Both the position numbers and the translations under genes were made by a program. A stretch of 64,000 bases of DNA from Microbacterium salsuginis (GTDB lineage: Bacteria > Actinomycetota > Actinomycetes > Actinomycetales > Microbacteriaceae): the NCBI RefSeq assembly GCF_012524205.1, contig NZ_JABACI010000006.1, positions 62,001 through 126,000 of the forward strand, written 5' to 3'. Positions 1-6,693 of the stretch are shown here, one piece after another. Each line of letters begins with the position of its first letter. The stretch's first letter is position 1. The notes under the pieces were generated by a model. It was given only the letters and a program-made list of their open reading frames with translations, was not told where the DNA came from and ran no database searches.

Positions 1-1107
1 CATGTTGAAGACGCCCTGGTCGCCGCCGTCCCACGTCTCGAGACCCAGCGCGATCGCGCGCCCGGCGTCGAGCCCCTGGAACAGGCCACCCGCGAGCACG
101 TCGGCGATGAGGTCGCGCGAGAACCGGTCGATCCCGGCGGGTACGGGCGTATGCGTCGTGAACACCGTCGATGCGCGCACCTGGGCCAGGGCCTCGTCGA
201 AGGTCAGCCCATCGTGCGTGATGAGCTCCGACATCCGCTCCAGACCCTGGAATCCGGCGTGGCCCTCGTTGGTGTGGTAGACGTCGGGAGCCGGTCGCCT
301 GGTGATCTCGGACCACGCGCGGACTGCGCGGACTCCGCCGACGCCGAGCAGCAGCTCCTGCAGCAGACGGTGCTCGCCGCCGCCCCCGTAGAGGCGGTCG
401 GTGACCTTGCGCATGTCGTCGGAGTTCGACGGAGTCTCCGAGTCGAGCAGCAGCAGCGGCACGCGCCCGATGTCCGCGACCCAGATCCTGGCGTGCAGGG
501 TCCGGTCGCCGGGCAGCGCAAGCGCGATCTCGACGGGGGAGCCGTCGCGGTCCCGCAGCAGTGTCAGCCCGAGCCCGTACGGGTCGAGGAGCGGATAGCT
601 CTCGCGCTGCCAGCCGTCGTCGCCGATCGACTGACGGAAGTAGCCTGCGCGGTAGAACAGGCCGACACCGGTGAGCGGGACCCCCAGGTCGGACGCGCTC
701 TTGAGGTGGTCGCCGGCGAGGATGCCGAGGCCGCCGGAGTACTGCGGCAGCGAGCCGTCCACGCCGAACTCGGGGGAGAAGTAGGCGATGTGAGCGGGCT
801 TGGGGCCCCGCAGGCCCTGATACCAGCGTTCGCCGGTGAGGTACGCCGAGAGTCGGTCGTCCTCCTCGCGGACGCGTGCCACGAAGGCCTCGTCGCGGGC
901 CAGCTCGTCCAGGCGCGGTTGCCCCACCGCCCCCAGCATGCGTGCGGGGTTCGCGCCGATCTCGTCCCACAGCGCGGGATCCATCGACGCGAACAACGCG
1001 TGGGTGGACCGGCTCCACGACCAGCGCCAGTTCGAGGCGAGGCGGTCCAGGGGTGTGAGGGATTCGGCGAGGACGGGACGGACGGTGAACGTTCGGATGG
1101 CCTTCAC
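1..1107 (-). CDS. glgP: Alpha-glucan (glycogen) phosphorylase, N-terminal part, cut by window edge
   Basis: Phosphorolyses alpha-1,4-glucan to glucose-1-phosphate in the cytoplasm. Only the first 369 residues are in the window; family members are about 850 aa, so the PLP lysine lies outside. The sequence opens MKAIRTFTVRP, followed by a WRWSWS segment and the family block YFSPEFGVDGSLPQYSGGLG from about residue 109, then VYHTNEGHAGF and TTHTPVPAGIDRF, typical of the short actinobacterial/archaeal-type glucan phosphorylases. The GTG start at 1107 lies six bases after a minus-strand TAGAAT hexamer (1114-1119), so the message is probably leaderless. A LacI-type palindrome at 1131-1144 covers the -35 position, suggesting sugar-responsive repression. 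Family assignment is firm; carbohydrate control is inferred. Confidence 0.93.
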   Translation of the reverse strand, partial: MKAIRTFTVRPVLAESLTPLDRLASNWRWSWSRSTHALFASMDPALWDEIGANPARMLGAVGQPRLDELARDEAFVARVREEDDRLSAYLTGERWYQGLRGPKPAHIAYFSPEFGVDGSLPQYSGGLGILAGDHLKSASDLGVPLTGVGLFYRAGYFRQSIGDDGWQRESYPLLDPYGLGLTLLRDRDGSPVEIALALPGDRTLHARIWVADIGRVPLLLLDSETPSNSDDMRKVTDRLYGGGGEHRLLQELLLGVGGVRAVRAWSEITRRPAPDVYHTNEGHAGFQGLERMSELITHDGLTFDEALAQVRASTVFTTHTPVPAGIDRFSRDLIADVLAGGLFQGLDAGRAIALGLETWDGGDQGVFNM

Positions 1108-1113
1108 GCGTGC

Positions 1114-1119
1114 ATTCTA
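1114..1119 (-). promoter_or_regulatory. Leaderless -10 element of glgP
   Basis: TAGAAT on the minus strand, six bases before the GTG at 1107. This is the spacing expected if transcription starts at the start codon. Confidence 0.55.
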
Positions 1120-1130
1120 GGGGCCCAAGC

Positions 1131-1144
1131 TGGAAGCGCTTGCA
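1131..1144. promoter_or_regulatory. LacI/GalR-type operator upstream of glgP
   Basis: TGGAAGCGCTTGCA is a near-perfect palindrome (6 of 7 pairs) with the central AAGCGCTT core typical of LacI-family operators. It overlaps the -35 position of the glgP promoter whose -10 is at 1114-1119, so a bound repressor would block transcription. The regulator itself is not in the window. Confidence 0.6.
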
Positions 1145-1147
1145 CGA

Positions 1148-1230
1148 CCCCTCCTCGCTTTCGAATCGCGCACTTTGCAGAGTCGGCCGGCCCGAAACTG
1201 CAAAGTGCGCGATTCGAAGGTGGAGGGGGC
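1148..1230. repeat. Long near-perfect palindrome (element A) between divergent genes
   Basis: The arms 1160-1180 and 1198-1218 are exact reverse complements (21 bp), separated by a 17-base spacer that itself contains GGCCGGCC. The flanks (CCCTCCTCGCT on the left, AGGTGGAGGGG on the right) continue the symmetry with a small gap. It lies between two divergently transcribed genes, so a terminator role is unlikely. Its right arm runs into the -35 region of the gene at 1252. Confidence 0.85.
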
Positions 1231-1239
1231 GGCCGGGTC

Positions 1240-1245
1240 TAGGCT
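1240..1245 (+). promoter_or_regulatory. Leaderless -10 element of the 77-aa protein gene
   Basis: TAGGCT followed by six bases and then ATG at 1252. No Shine-Dalgarno sequence could fit in between. Confidence 0.55.
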
Positions 1246-1251
1246 CGGCTC

Positions 1252-1485
1252 ATGGCTATCGCACGACTTCACGGCGGACCGCTCGACGGGCAAGTCCTGC
1301 CCCTCGAAGACCCGCAGCTGGACCGCATGATCGTTCCCTACAGCGAGACGCAGGTCGTCTACGAGCGAAAGGGCTCTCCGGAGAACACCGGAGACGGCGA
1401 CGGCCCGACCGAGGCGGAGTTCTGGTTCGTCGAGTCCGAGGACGACATCGATCCCTACAGCGACACCGCGCGTGACCGACGGTGA
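1252..1485 (+). CDS. Small conserved-looking hypothetical protein, 77 aa
   Basis: I do not recognise a named family. The protein starts MAIARLHGGPLDGQ; an HGGPLDG-type N-terminus occurs in small actinobacterial and phage-borne proteins of unknown role, and the C-terminal half is strongly acidic (EAEFWFVESEDDIDPY). It has no signal peptide or membrane segment. The ATG is preceded directly by a TAGGCT -10, so translation is probably leaderless. Its 3' end overlaps the CYTH gene by 14 bases, suggesting co-transcription and translational coupling. Coding status is supported by the promoter, the overlap and high-GC codon use; function is unknown. Confidence 0.7.
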   Translation: MAIARLHGGPLDGQVLPLEDPQLDRMIVPYSETQVVYERKGSPENTGDGDGPTEAEFWFVESEDDIDPYSDTARDRR

Positions 1486-2182
1486 CGCAGCTCCGACGAC
1501 CTCAGGCGGCACCAGCTCCGTAGAGATCGAGCTCAAGTTCGACGTCGACGACGCGACGCCGCTGCCGGACTGGTCCGGGCTGCCGGGTGTCGCGTCCGTC
1601 GGCGAAGCCGAAGGCCGTGAGCTCGACGCCGTCTACTTCGACACCGACGACCTCTCCCTGGCGCACGCGGGATATGCGGTCCGTCGCCGCACCGGCGGGC
1701 CGGACGAGGGCTGGCACATCAAGGGGCCGCGGGGCCCCGAAGGCGGCCGCGTCGAGCAGCAGTGGCCGCTCGGCGAACACGCCGACCTTCCCGAGCAGGT
1801 GCGCGCCGCGATCGCGGCGGTGACGGTCCCCACGCCCTCTCCCGGCGCTGCTGGAGCGTCGCCGGGAGCCCCGGGGCGCGTGGGCCCAGCCACGGCCCTC
1901 GCCGCGATCGCCCGCATTCGCAACACCCGCACCGCATACGCGCTCCTGGACGCTGCCGGTCGCCTCGTCGCCGAGTTCGTCGACGACCGGGTCAGGGCCC
2001 TCGACGAACGCGACGGCGTGGAGCGGACGTGGCGGGAGTGGGAGTTCGAGCTCGGACCTGCCGCCCCCACGTCACCGGCCTCGCGCGCGGTGCTGCTGGC
2101 CGCCGCCGAGGCCGCTGTGCATGCCGTGGGCGGCCGTGCCGCGGCATCCGCCTCGAAACTCGCTCGCGCCCTCGGTCGCTGA
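1472..2182 (+). CDS. CYTH domain protein (triphosphate tunnel metalloenzyme family)
   Basis: A 236-aa cytoplasmic protein. The hallmark ExExK motif is present at residues 18-22 (EIELK), followed by the beta-barrel pattern of the family: LDAVYFDTDDLSLAHAGYAV, then VRRRTGG and WHIKGP, and later ATALAAIARIRNTRTAY and WREWEFEL. CYTH enzymes hydrolyse or use triphosphate compounds with divalent metals (adenylate cyclase CyaB, thiamine triphosphatase, inorganic tripolyphosphatase); the substrate cannot be read from sequence. No CHAD domain is fused. The GTG start overlaps the preceding small gene. A Pro/Gly/Ala-rich insert lies near residues 118-140. A bidirectional terminator follows. Confidence 0.88.
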   Translation: MTDGDAAPTTSGGTSSVEIELKFDVDDATPLPDWSGLPGVASVGEAEGRELDAVYFDTDDLSLAHAGYAVRRRTGGPDEGWHIKGPRGPEGGRVEQQWPLGEHADLPEQVRAAIAAVTVPTPSPGAAGASPGAPGRVGPATALAAIARIRNTRTAYALLDAAGRLVAEFVDDRVRALDERDGVERTWREWEFELGPAAPTSPASRAVLLAAAEAAVHAVGGRAAASASKLARALGR

Positions 2183-2189
2183 ACACGAG

Positions 2190-2221
2190 AAGGCCCGGAA
2201 CCGCGAACGGTTCCGGGCCTT
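2190..2221. terminator. Bidirectional hairpin terminator between the CYTH gene and lpdA
   Basis: A 14-bp perfect stem (2190-2203 with 2208-2221) and a CGAA tetraloop. It sits between convergent genes and has T residues at one end and A residues at the other. Confidence 0.85.
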
Positions 2222-2233
2222 CGTCGATGCGAG

Positions 2234-3631
2234 TCAGAGGTTGATCATGTGACCCGCGAGGCCGTGGAAGGCCTCCTGCACGGCCTCCGACAGCGTGGGG
2301 TGGGTGTGCACGTTGCGTGCCGCCTCGAGTGCGGTCAGGTCCCACTTCTGCGCGAGGGTGAGCTCGGGCAGAAGCTCCGACACGTCCGGTCCGATCATGT
2401 GGCCGCCGAGCAGCTCGAGGTGCTCACCGTCCGCGATGAGCTTGACGAAGCCGATCGCCTCGCCGAGACCGTTCGCCTTGCCGTTGGCTGAGAACGGGAA
2501 CTTCGCGACCTTGACGTCGTAGCCGGCATCGCGCGCCTGCTGCTCCGTCAGACCGAACGACGCCACCTGCGGCGAGCAGAACGTCGCACGGGGCATCATG
2601 CGGTAGTCGCCGAGCGTCATGGTCTCGGCCTTCGCGATCGTCTCGGCTGCGACCACACCCTGAGCCTCGGCCACGTGCGCGAGCTGCAGCTTGGCGGTCA
2701 CGTCGCCGATCGCGTAGATGTGCGGCACGTTGGTGCGCATGTAGTCGTCGATGTCGATCGCGCCCCGGTCGGTGAGCTTGACGCCGGTGTTCTCGAGCCC
2801 GAAGCCCTCGACGTTGGCGGCGAAGCCGATCGACATGAGCACCTTGTCGGCCTCGATCGAGCCCGCGCTGCCGTCCTTGGCGGTGTAGGCGACGGTGACC
2901 TTGTCGCCCTGGTCGGTGACGGTCTCGACCTTTGTGGAGGTCAGGATGTCGACGCCGTAGCCCTTGTACTGCTTGGTGATCTCCTTCGACACGTCGGCGT
3001 CCTCGTTGGGGAGCGCGCGGTCGAGGAACTCGATGATCGTGACCTTGACGCCGTAGTTGGCGAGGATGAAGCCGAACTCCATGCCGATCGCGCCGGCGCC
3101 CACGATCACGATGGAGGAGGGCAGGTCGCGCGAGAGGATCTGCTCCTCGTACGTCACGACGTTCTCGCTCAGCTGGACGCCCGGCAGCAGGCGCACGCGC
3201 GAGCCGGTGGCGATGATCGCGTTGTCGAAGGTGACGTCGTCGGTGGTGCCGTCGGTCTTGGTCACCCGGATCGCGTTGGGTCCCGTGAACGAACCGCGGC
3301 CCTCGTACTCGGTGACCTTGTTCTTCTTCATCAGGTAGTGGATGCCCTTGACGTGGGTGTCGGACACCTTGCGGCTGCGATCCCACGCGACGCCGAAGTC
3401 GAACGAGACGTCGCCCGAGATGCCGAACAGCTCCGCCTTGTGGTGGAACTGGTGCGCCAGGTCGGCGTTCTTGAGAAGCGCCTTGGAGGGGATGCAGCCG
3501 ACGTTGAGGCACACACCGCCCCAGTACTTCTCTTCGATGATCGCGACCGAGAGGCCGAGCTGAGCGCTGCGGACGGCCGCGACGTACCCGCCGGGGCCTG
3601 CGCCGAGGATGACGACGTCGTAATGTGGCAT
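2234..3631 (-). CDS. lpdA: Dihydrolipoyl dehydrogenase (E3)
   Basis: A 465-aa flavoprotein that reoxidises dihydrolipoamide with NAD+ in the 2-oxoacid dehydrogenase complexes. Seen: an N-terminal FAD fold ILGAGPGGYVAA at residues 8-19; the redox-active disulfide in GGVCLNVGCIPSK (Cys41 and Cys46); an NAD-binding IVIVGAGAIGMEFG segment; an AIGDVTAKLQLAHVA FAD-contact block; and the C-terminal HTHPTLSE dimer-interface motif carrying the catalytic His-Glu pair. Length is normal. The ATG at 3631 lies seven bases after a TAGGCT -10 whose TAG is the stop codon of the upstream copC gene. It stands alone, away from E1/E2 genes, as is common in actinobacteria. Confidence 0.97.
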   Translation of the reverse strand: MPHYDVVILGAGPGGYVAAVRSAQLGLSVAIIEEKYWGGVCLNVGCIPSKALLKNADLAHQFHHKAELFGISGDVSFDFGVAWDRSRKVSDTHVKGIHYLMKKNKVTEYEGRGSFTGPNAIRVTKTDGTTDDVTFDNAIIATGSRVRLLPGVQLSENVVTYEEQILSRDLPSSIVIVGAGAIGMEFGFILANYGVKVTIIEFLDRALPNEDADVSKEITKQYKGYGVDILTSTKVETVTDQGDKVTVAYTAKDGSAGSIEADKVLMSIGFAANVEGFGLENTGVKLTDRGAIDIDDYMRTNVPHIYAIGDVTAKLQLAHVAEAQGVVAAETIAKAETMTLGDYRMMPRATFCSPQVASFGLTEQQARDAGYDVKVAKFPFSANGKANGLGEAIGFVKLIADGEHLELLGGHMIGPDVSELLPELTLAQKWDLTALEAARNVHTHPTLSEAVQEAFHGLAGHMINL

Positions 3632-3638
3632 GACTCCA

Positions 3639-3644
3639 AGCCTA
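3639..3644 (-). promoter_or_regulatory. -10 element of lpdA overlapping the copC stop codon
   Basis: Minus-strand TAGGCT. Its first three bases are the TAG stop of copC (3642-3644), and the lpdA ATG begins seven bases later at 3631. Confidence 0.5.
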
Positions 3645-4340
3645 TCGGTCGGCAGGGGGCTCGGATCCGGGCTGAGCGCCGCCGCGGGCGCCCTCGGCGA
3701 GGGCCCGTTCGCGGCGCGAGCGCGACACCAGCAGGTACGTCACGCCGCCCACGACAGCCGCGGCGATGAGGCCCAGAATGATCCACGGGAGAGCGCTGGA
3801 GCCCTCGTCGGCAGCGGGTGCAGCGGAGGGGGTCGCCTGGGTCGTCGGGGACTCACTCGGCGCCGCCGATTCCGTCGGTGCGGGCGCCGGCTCGGTCGTC
3901 CCCGTGGGGGCGGGCGCGGGTGCGCCCGTCACGGTGAACGAGAACTCGCCCGAGATGGGATGCCCGTCGCTCGACACCACCTTCCACAGCACCGTGATGA
4001 GACCGGATGCCTCGCCCCCGAGCCCCTCGGCGGCGAGCGGCTGGGTGAGCACGTTGTCCTGAGCCGAGGGCGTCCCATCGGTGAGCGTCGTGCCCTCGGC
4101 ATCCGTCACCTGCACCTCTGACGCTCCCTCGTCCGGAGCGATCACGCCGCTGAAGGTGAGGGTCAGCTCGGCAGGGAGGGCCTCGACGGTGCTGCCCGCC
4201 GCGGGGTCGCTGCCCAGCAGCTCGTCGTGAGCGGAGGCGGGGGATGCCGTCACCACCGCACCGGCGAGGGCCAGCAGCACCGCGGTGGCGAGCGCGGCTG
4301 CACGGGACGGGCGGGCTGTGTGAATTCCTTGTGACGTCAC
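3642..4340 (-). CDS. CopC-domain copper-binding protein with C-terminal membrane anchor
   Basis: A 232-aa exported protein. A signal peptide covers residues 1-37 and predicted cleavage after ASA leaves His38 as the mature N-terminus, the residue that binds copper in CopC. The CopC beta-sandwich follows (LLGSDPAAGSTV, LTLTFSG, WKVVSSDGHPISGEFSFTV), then a Pro/Ala/Glu-rich linker, a membrane segment at about 184-206 and a basic cytoplasmic tail. The reading frame stays open as far as 4769, but the GTG at 4340 is the likely start: it precedes the signal peptide directly and follows a TAGGCT hexamer by seven bases. The gene is divergent from a Met/Cys-rich copper-storage-type gene, supporting a copper role. 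CopC can be fused to CopD elsewhere; no CopD is present here. Confidence 0.9.
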   Translation of the reverse strand: MTSQGIHTARPSRAAALATAVLLALAGAVVTASPASAHDELLGSDPAAGSTVEALPAELTLTFSGVIAPDEGASEVQVTDAEGTTLTDGTPSAQDNVLTQPLAAEGLGGEASGLITVLWKVVSSDGHPISGEFSFTVTGAPAPAPTGTTEPAPAPTESAAPSESPTTQATPSAAPAADEGSSALPWIILGLIAAAVVGGVTYLLVSRSRRERALAEGARGGAQPGSEPPADR

Positions 4341-4347
4341 CCGATCG

Positions 4348-4353
4348 AGCCTA
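4348..4353 (-). promoter_or_regulatory. -10 element of the copC-like gene
   Basis: Minus-strand TAGGCT, seven bases before the GTG at 4340; consistent with a leaderless transcript. Confidence 0.5.
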
Positions 4354-4384
4354 ATCGGCCCTTCGATCCGGATCCTGCGAGGTC

Positions 4385-4390
4385 TAGCAT
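4385..4390 (+). promoter_or_regulatory. -10 element of the copper-storage-type gene
   Basis: TAGCAT on the plus strand, about 53 bases before the ATG at 4444, giving a leader that carries a GGAAGAAGG ribosome-binding site. Together with 4348-4353 it forms a compact divergent promoter region where one copper sensor could act on both genes. No operator could be identified with certainty. Confidence 0.4.
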
Positions 4391-4443
4391 GGCCGCAGGC
4401 GGGACGACCTGCCCGCCGACCCGACATCGGAAGAAGGTGGGCG

Positions 4444-4845
4444 ATGGACAGCATGATGATGGGCGCCATGTCGAAGGACATGATGTCGATGCCCGGCATG
4501 CAGGAGATGGACATGGCGGTCCTGCAGGCCTGTATGGACGCCTGCTCGGCCTGCGAGCAGGCGTGCACGGTGTGCTCGACCCAGATGATGTCGTGCGCGC
4601 CGGCGTGTATGAACTGCGCCGACATGTGCAACACCATGATGCGTTCGATGATGCGCATGCAGGGGATGACGCCGGCCTCCATGATGGCGATGCTCGACGC
4701 GTGCATCGCCATGTGCCAGACCTGCATGGACGAGTGCATGGAGCACGCGGACCACAGCGAGGTCTGCAAGATGTGCGCTCAGGCGTGCAAGGCCTGCATG
4801 GACGCCTGCATGGCGGTCAAGGACAAGATGATGGCGATGAGCTGA
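4444..4845 (+). CDS. Met/Cys-rich four-helix copper-storage (Csp/DUF326-like) protein
   Basis: A 133-aa protein with about 18 Cys and 34 Met, nearly 40 percent of all residues. Cysteines recur as CxxxC and CxxC along helices (ACMDACSACEQACTVC, ACIAMCQTCMDEC, CKMCAQACKACMDAC), the arrangement of the Csp family, in which a four-helix bundle is lined with thiols that bind many Cu(I) ions. The first 24 residues are Met-rich (MDSMMMGAMSKDMMSM), a likely additional copper-binding tail. There is no signal peptide, so a cytosolic store (Csp3-like) is suggested. Start ATG 4444 follows a GGAAGAAGG site. Divergent from a CopC-type gene. Metal identity is inferred from the family. Confidence 0.88.
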   Translation: MDSMMMGAMSKDMMSMPGMQEMDMAVLQACMDACSACEQACTVCSTQMMSCAPACMNCADMCNTMMRSMMRMQGMTPASMMAMLDACIAMCQTCMDECMEHADHSEVCKMCAQACKACMDACMAVKDKMMAMS

Positions 4846-4851
4846 GGCGGA

Positions 4852-5202
4852 TCAGCCGCGCAGCACGTTGAAGCGCTCGCCGCCCACGGCGAGCACGTGA
4901 TAGCGCTCGTGGAGCGCGACAGGTGTGCCGACCGCCAGGCGTGCCGCCGCGCCTGCGCCGTTCCACAGCGCGACCGCCGAGCCGTCGTCCAGCGTGCGGA
5001 CGATGACGAAACCCGAACGCCCGTCGGCGGCCTCCACGATCGCGTCGGCCCAGTCCGACGGTGTCGCCGAGGCCAGGCGCGCCTGGATGAGGTGCAGCGC
5101 GTGGCCCGGCGCGTACGAGGTGCAGGCGTCTCCGTGGTCGCACATGCACGCCGCACGCTCACGCACCTCGAGGGGCGGGATGTGGCGGTGCGGGCTCGAC
5201 AC
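4852..5202 (-). CDS. Hypothetical protein with N-terminal Cys/His cluster, 116 aa
   Basis: No family recognised. The N-terminus contains several potential metal ligands (His5, His7, Cys19, Cys21, His23, Cys27, in a CMCDHGDAC segment). The rest looks like a small alpha/beta domain with repeated short strands (SGFVIVRTLDDG, VALWNG, YHVLAVGG). It is convergent with the copper-storage gene, ending seven bases from it. The GTG start at 5202 is a guess, about 36 bases downstream of a minus-strand TAGCCT at 5239-5244. The Cys/His cluster and position next to copper genes hint at metal binding, but that is weak inference. Confidence 0.65.
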   Translation of the reverse strand: MSSPHRHIPPLEVRERAACMCDHGDACTSYAPGHALHLIQARLASATPSDWADAIVEAADGRSGFVIVRTLDDGSAVALWNGAGAAARLAVGTPVALHERYHVLAVGGERFNVLRG

Positions 5203-5344
5203 GGGGGACTCCCTGACTCGTCGGATTCGGACTCCGCCAGGCTAGGCGCGCTGCTTCCGCTGAGCACGCGCGTCGACACGAGACGAAACAATGGGATGCG
5301 GCCGGATCCTCGAAACCGGCACTTTCGCGGCACTCGCGATCGGA

Positions 5345-5350
5345 TAGGCT
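5345..5350 (+). promoter_or_regulatory. -10 element and ribosome-binding site of garA
   Basis: TAGGCT at 5345-5350, then a short leader carrying AAGGAGGAC at 5360-5368 and GTG at 5372. One of the few genes here with both a clear -10 and a strong Shine-Dalgarno sequence. Confidence 0.55.
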
Positions 5351-5371
5351 GGGGCGTCGAAGGAGGACAAC

Positions 5372-5875
5372 GTGGAGGACGACCGCCGACCCGACCAGGG
5401 CGACATTCGCCGGGCTGCCGGGGCCGACGCGCACGAGTCCGATCGCGCAGCCGACACGACGCAGACGTTCGGACACGACTCCGACCTGTCGTTCGTGCCC
5501 TTCGGCAGCGAGCTCGGTGAGGCCGAGCTCGACGCGATCGAAGCACTGCCGTCGGGCGCCGCACTGCTGCTCGTGCGTTCAGGACCCACCGCCGGAGCCC
5601 GCTACCTGCTCGACACCGACGTGACGACCGTCGGCCGGCATCCCGAGGCCGACATCTTCTTCGACGACGTGACCGTCTCGCGCCGCCATGCCGAGATCAC
5701 CCGCACGGGCACGACCTTCGAGCTCGTGGACCAGCGTTCGCTCAACGGCACGTACGTGAACGGCGAGCGCGTCGACCGCGCGGCGCTCACGAACGGCGCC
5801 GAGGTGCGTGTCGGCAAGTTCCGCCTCAACTTCTTCGTCTCACCGGCCGATCTGTCCCAGACCGCGGACGTCTGA
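5372..5875 (+). CDS. garA: FHA-domain regulator GarA/OdhI type
   Basis: A 167-aa cytoplasmic protein. In mycobacteria and corynebacteria this family binds and restrains 2-oxoglutarate dehydrogenase, and phosphorylation of N-terminal threonines by PknG or PknB relieves the inhibition. The N-terminal ADTTQTF segment contains adjacent Thr29 and Thr30, matching the ETT phosphorylation motif of GarA. The FHA domain (about residues 70-150) has the phosphothreonine-binding pieces TVGRHPEADIFFDD, VSRRHAEI and SLNGTYVNG. A strong AAGGAGG site precedes the GTG. It overlaps ftsR by one base (TGATG), the order seen in mycobacteria (garA then Rv1828). Confidence 0.93.
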   Translation: MEDDRRPDQGDIRRAAGADAHESDRAADTTQTFGHDSDLSFVPFGSELGEAELDAIEALPSGAALLLVRSGPTAGARYLLDTDVTTVGRHPEADIFFDDVTVSRRHAEITRTGTTFELVDQRSLNGTYVNGERVDRAALTNGAEVRVGKFRLNFFVSPADLSQTADV

Positions 5876-6567
5876 TGCCCGCTGCGTCCGCCCGCGAACG
5901 ATCTTCGTCCGCGGGTCTTCTGAGCATCGGGCAGGTCCTCGCGCGGCTGTCGCCGGAGTTCCCGTCGCTCACCTCGAGCAAGCTGCGGTTCCTCGAGGTT
6001 CAGGGCATCGTCACCCCGCTGCGCACCGAGTCCGGGTACCGCAAGTTCTCTCAGGATGACCTCGAGCGACTGCGCCTCGCGCTCACGCTGCAGCGCGACC
6101 ACTACCTTCCGCTGTCGGTGATCCGCGATTACCTCGAAGACGTCGACGCGGGTCGCGACCCCGCGACGCCGACCGCCGTGCCGCCGCCGTCGATCCTGCC
6201 GGCGCCGCGCCGTTACCGCCGCGACGAGCTGCTCGCGGCATCCGGTGCCGCGCCGCAGCTGCTCAACGACGCCATCAGCACCGGCGTGCTCGTGGCCGGC
6301 GAGAGCTACACCGAGCAGTCCGTCGCGCTGCTGCGCGCGCTCGTCGCGCTCGACCGGCACGGTATCGAGCCCCGGCACGTGCGGGCACTGCGGCAGAACG
6401 CCGAGCGCGATGTCGCCCTCGTCGAGTCCGCCCTCGCCCCGTTGCTGCGCAGGACGGATGCCTCGTCCCGTGGTCGCGCTGGCGAGCTGGCGCCCGAATT
6501 GGCCAAACGCCTCGACGAAGTCCGCTCGATCTTCGTGCGGTCCGCATTGGATCGTCTGCTGTCCTGA
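5875..6567 (+). CDS. ftsR: MerR-family transcriptional regulator FtsR
   Basis: A 230-aa DNA-binding protein, homologous by sequence pattern and position to mycobacterial Rv1828 and corynebacterial FtsR, which regulates ftsZ expression. A winged-helix MerR domain covers about residues 16-85 (LSIGQVLARLSPEF, KLRFLEVQGIVTP, GYRKFSQDDLERLRLALTLQ). The C-terminal half is helical and Arg/Ala-rich and lacks the Cys ligands of metal-sensing MerR proteins. Translationally coupled to garA. The window also contains ftsZ (39767), with paired inverted repeats in its upstream region, so FtsR may act there; this is inference. Confidence 0.88.
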   Translation: MPAASARERSSSAGLLSIGQVLARLSPEFPSLTSSKLRFLEVQGIVTPLRTESGYRKFSQDDLERLRLALTLQRDHYLPLSVIRDYLEDVDAGRDPATPTAVPPPSILPAPRRYRRDELLAASGAAPQLLNDAISTGVLVAGESYTEQSVALLRALVALDRHGIEPRHVRALRQNAERDVALVESALAPLLRRTDASSRGRAGELAPELAKRLDEVRSIFVRSALDRLLS

Positions 6568-6656
6568 CGCGGCTCAGCGGCAAGTTGCGGGGCAGAAGGG
6601 CGCGACACGCCGGACCGCCAACAGCGGATGTCATTGCCGCAAGGGTGAGGCTCATC

Positions 6657-6662
6657 TAGCGT
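6657..6662 (+). promoter_or_regulatory. Possible promoter of the second MerR gene
   Basis: TAGCGT about 31 bases before the ATG at 6694. Upstream (6568-6656) the sequence holds CGGCAAGTTGCGG and ATTGCCGCAAG, which share a TTGCGGCAA-like half site in opposite orientation and could be a binding site for FtsR or autoregulation. Confidence 0.35.
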
Positions 6663-6693
6663 GGAGATATCCGATTCCGGAGGGGGGATAGGC

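Noticed and set aside
4341..4769. Upstream extension of the CopC-like frame on the minus strand, giving a His/Met-rich N-terminus.
   Set aside because: It is the antisense of the Met/Cys-rich copper gene; the signal peptide starts right after GTG 4340.
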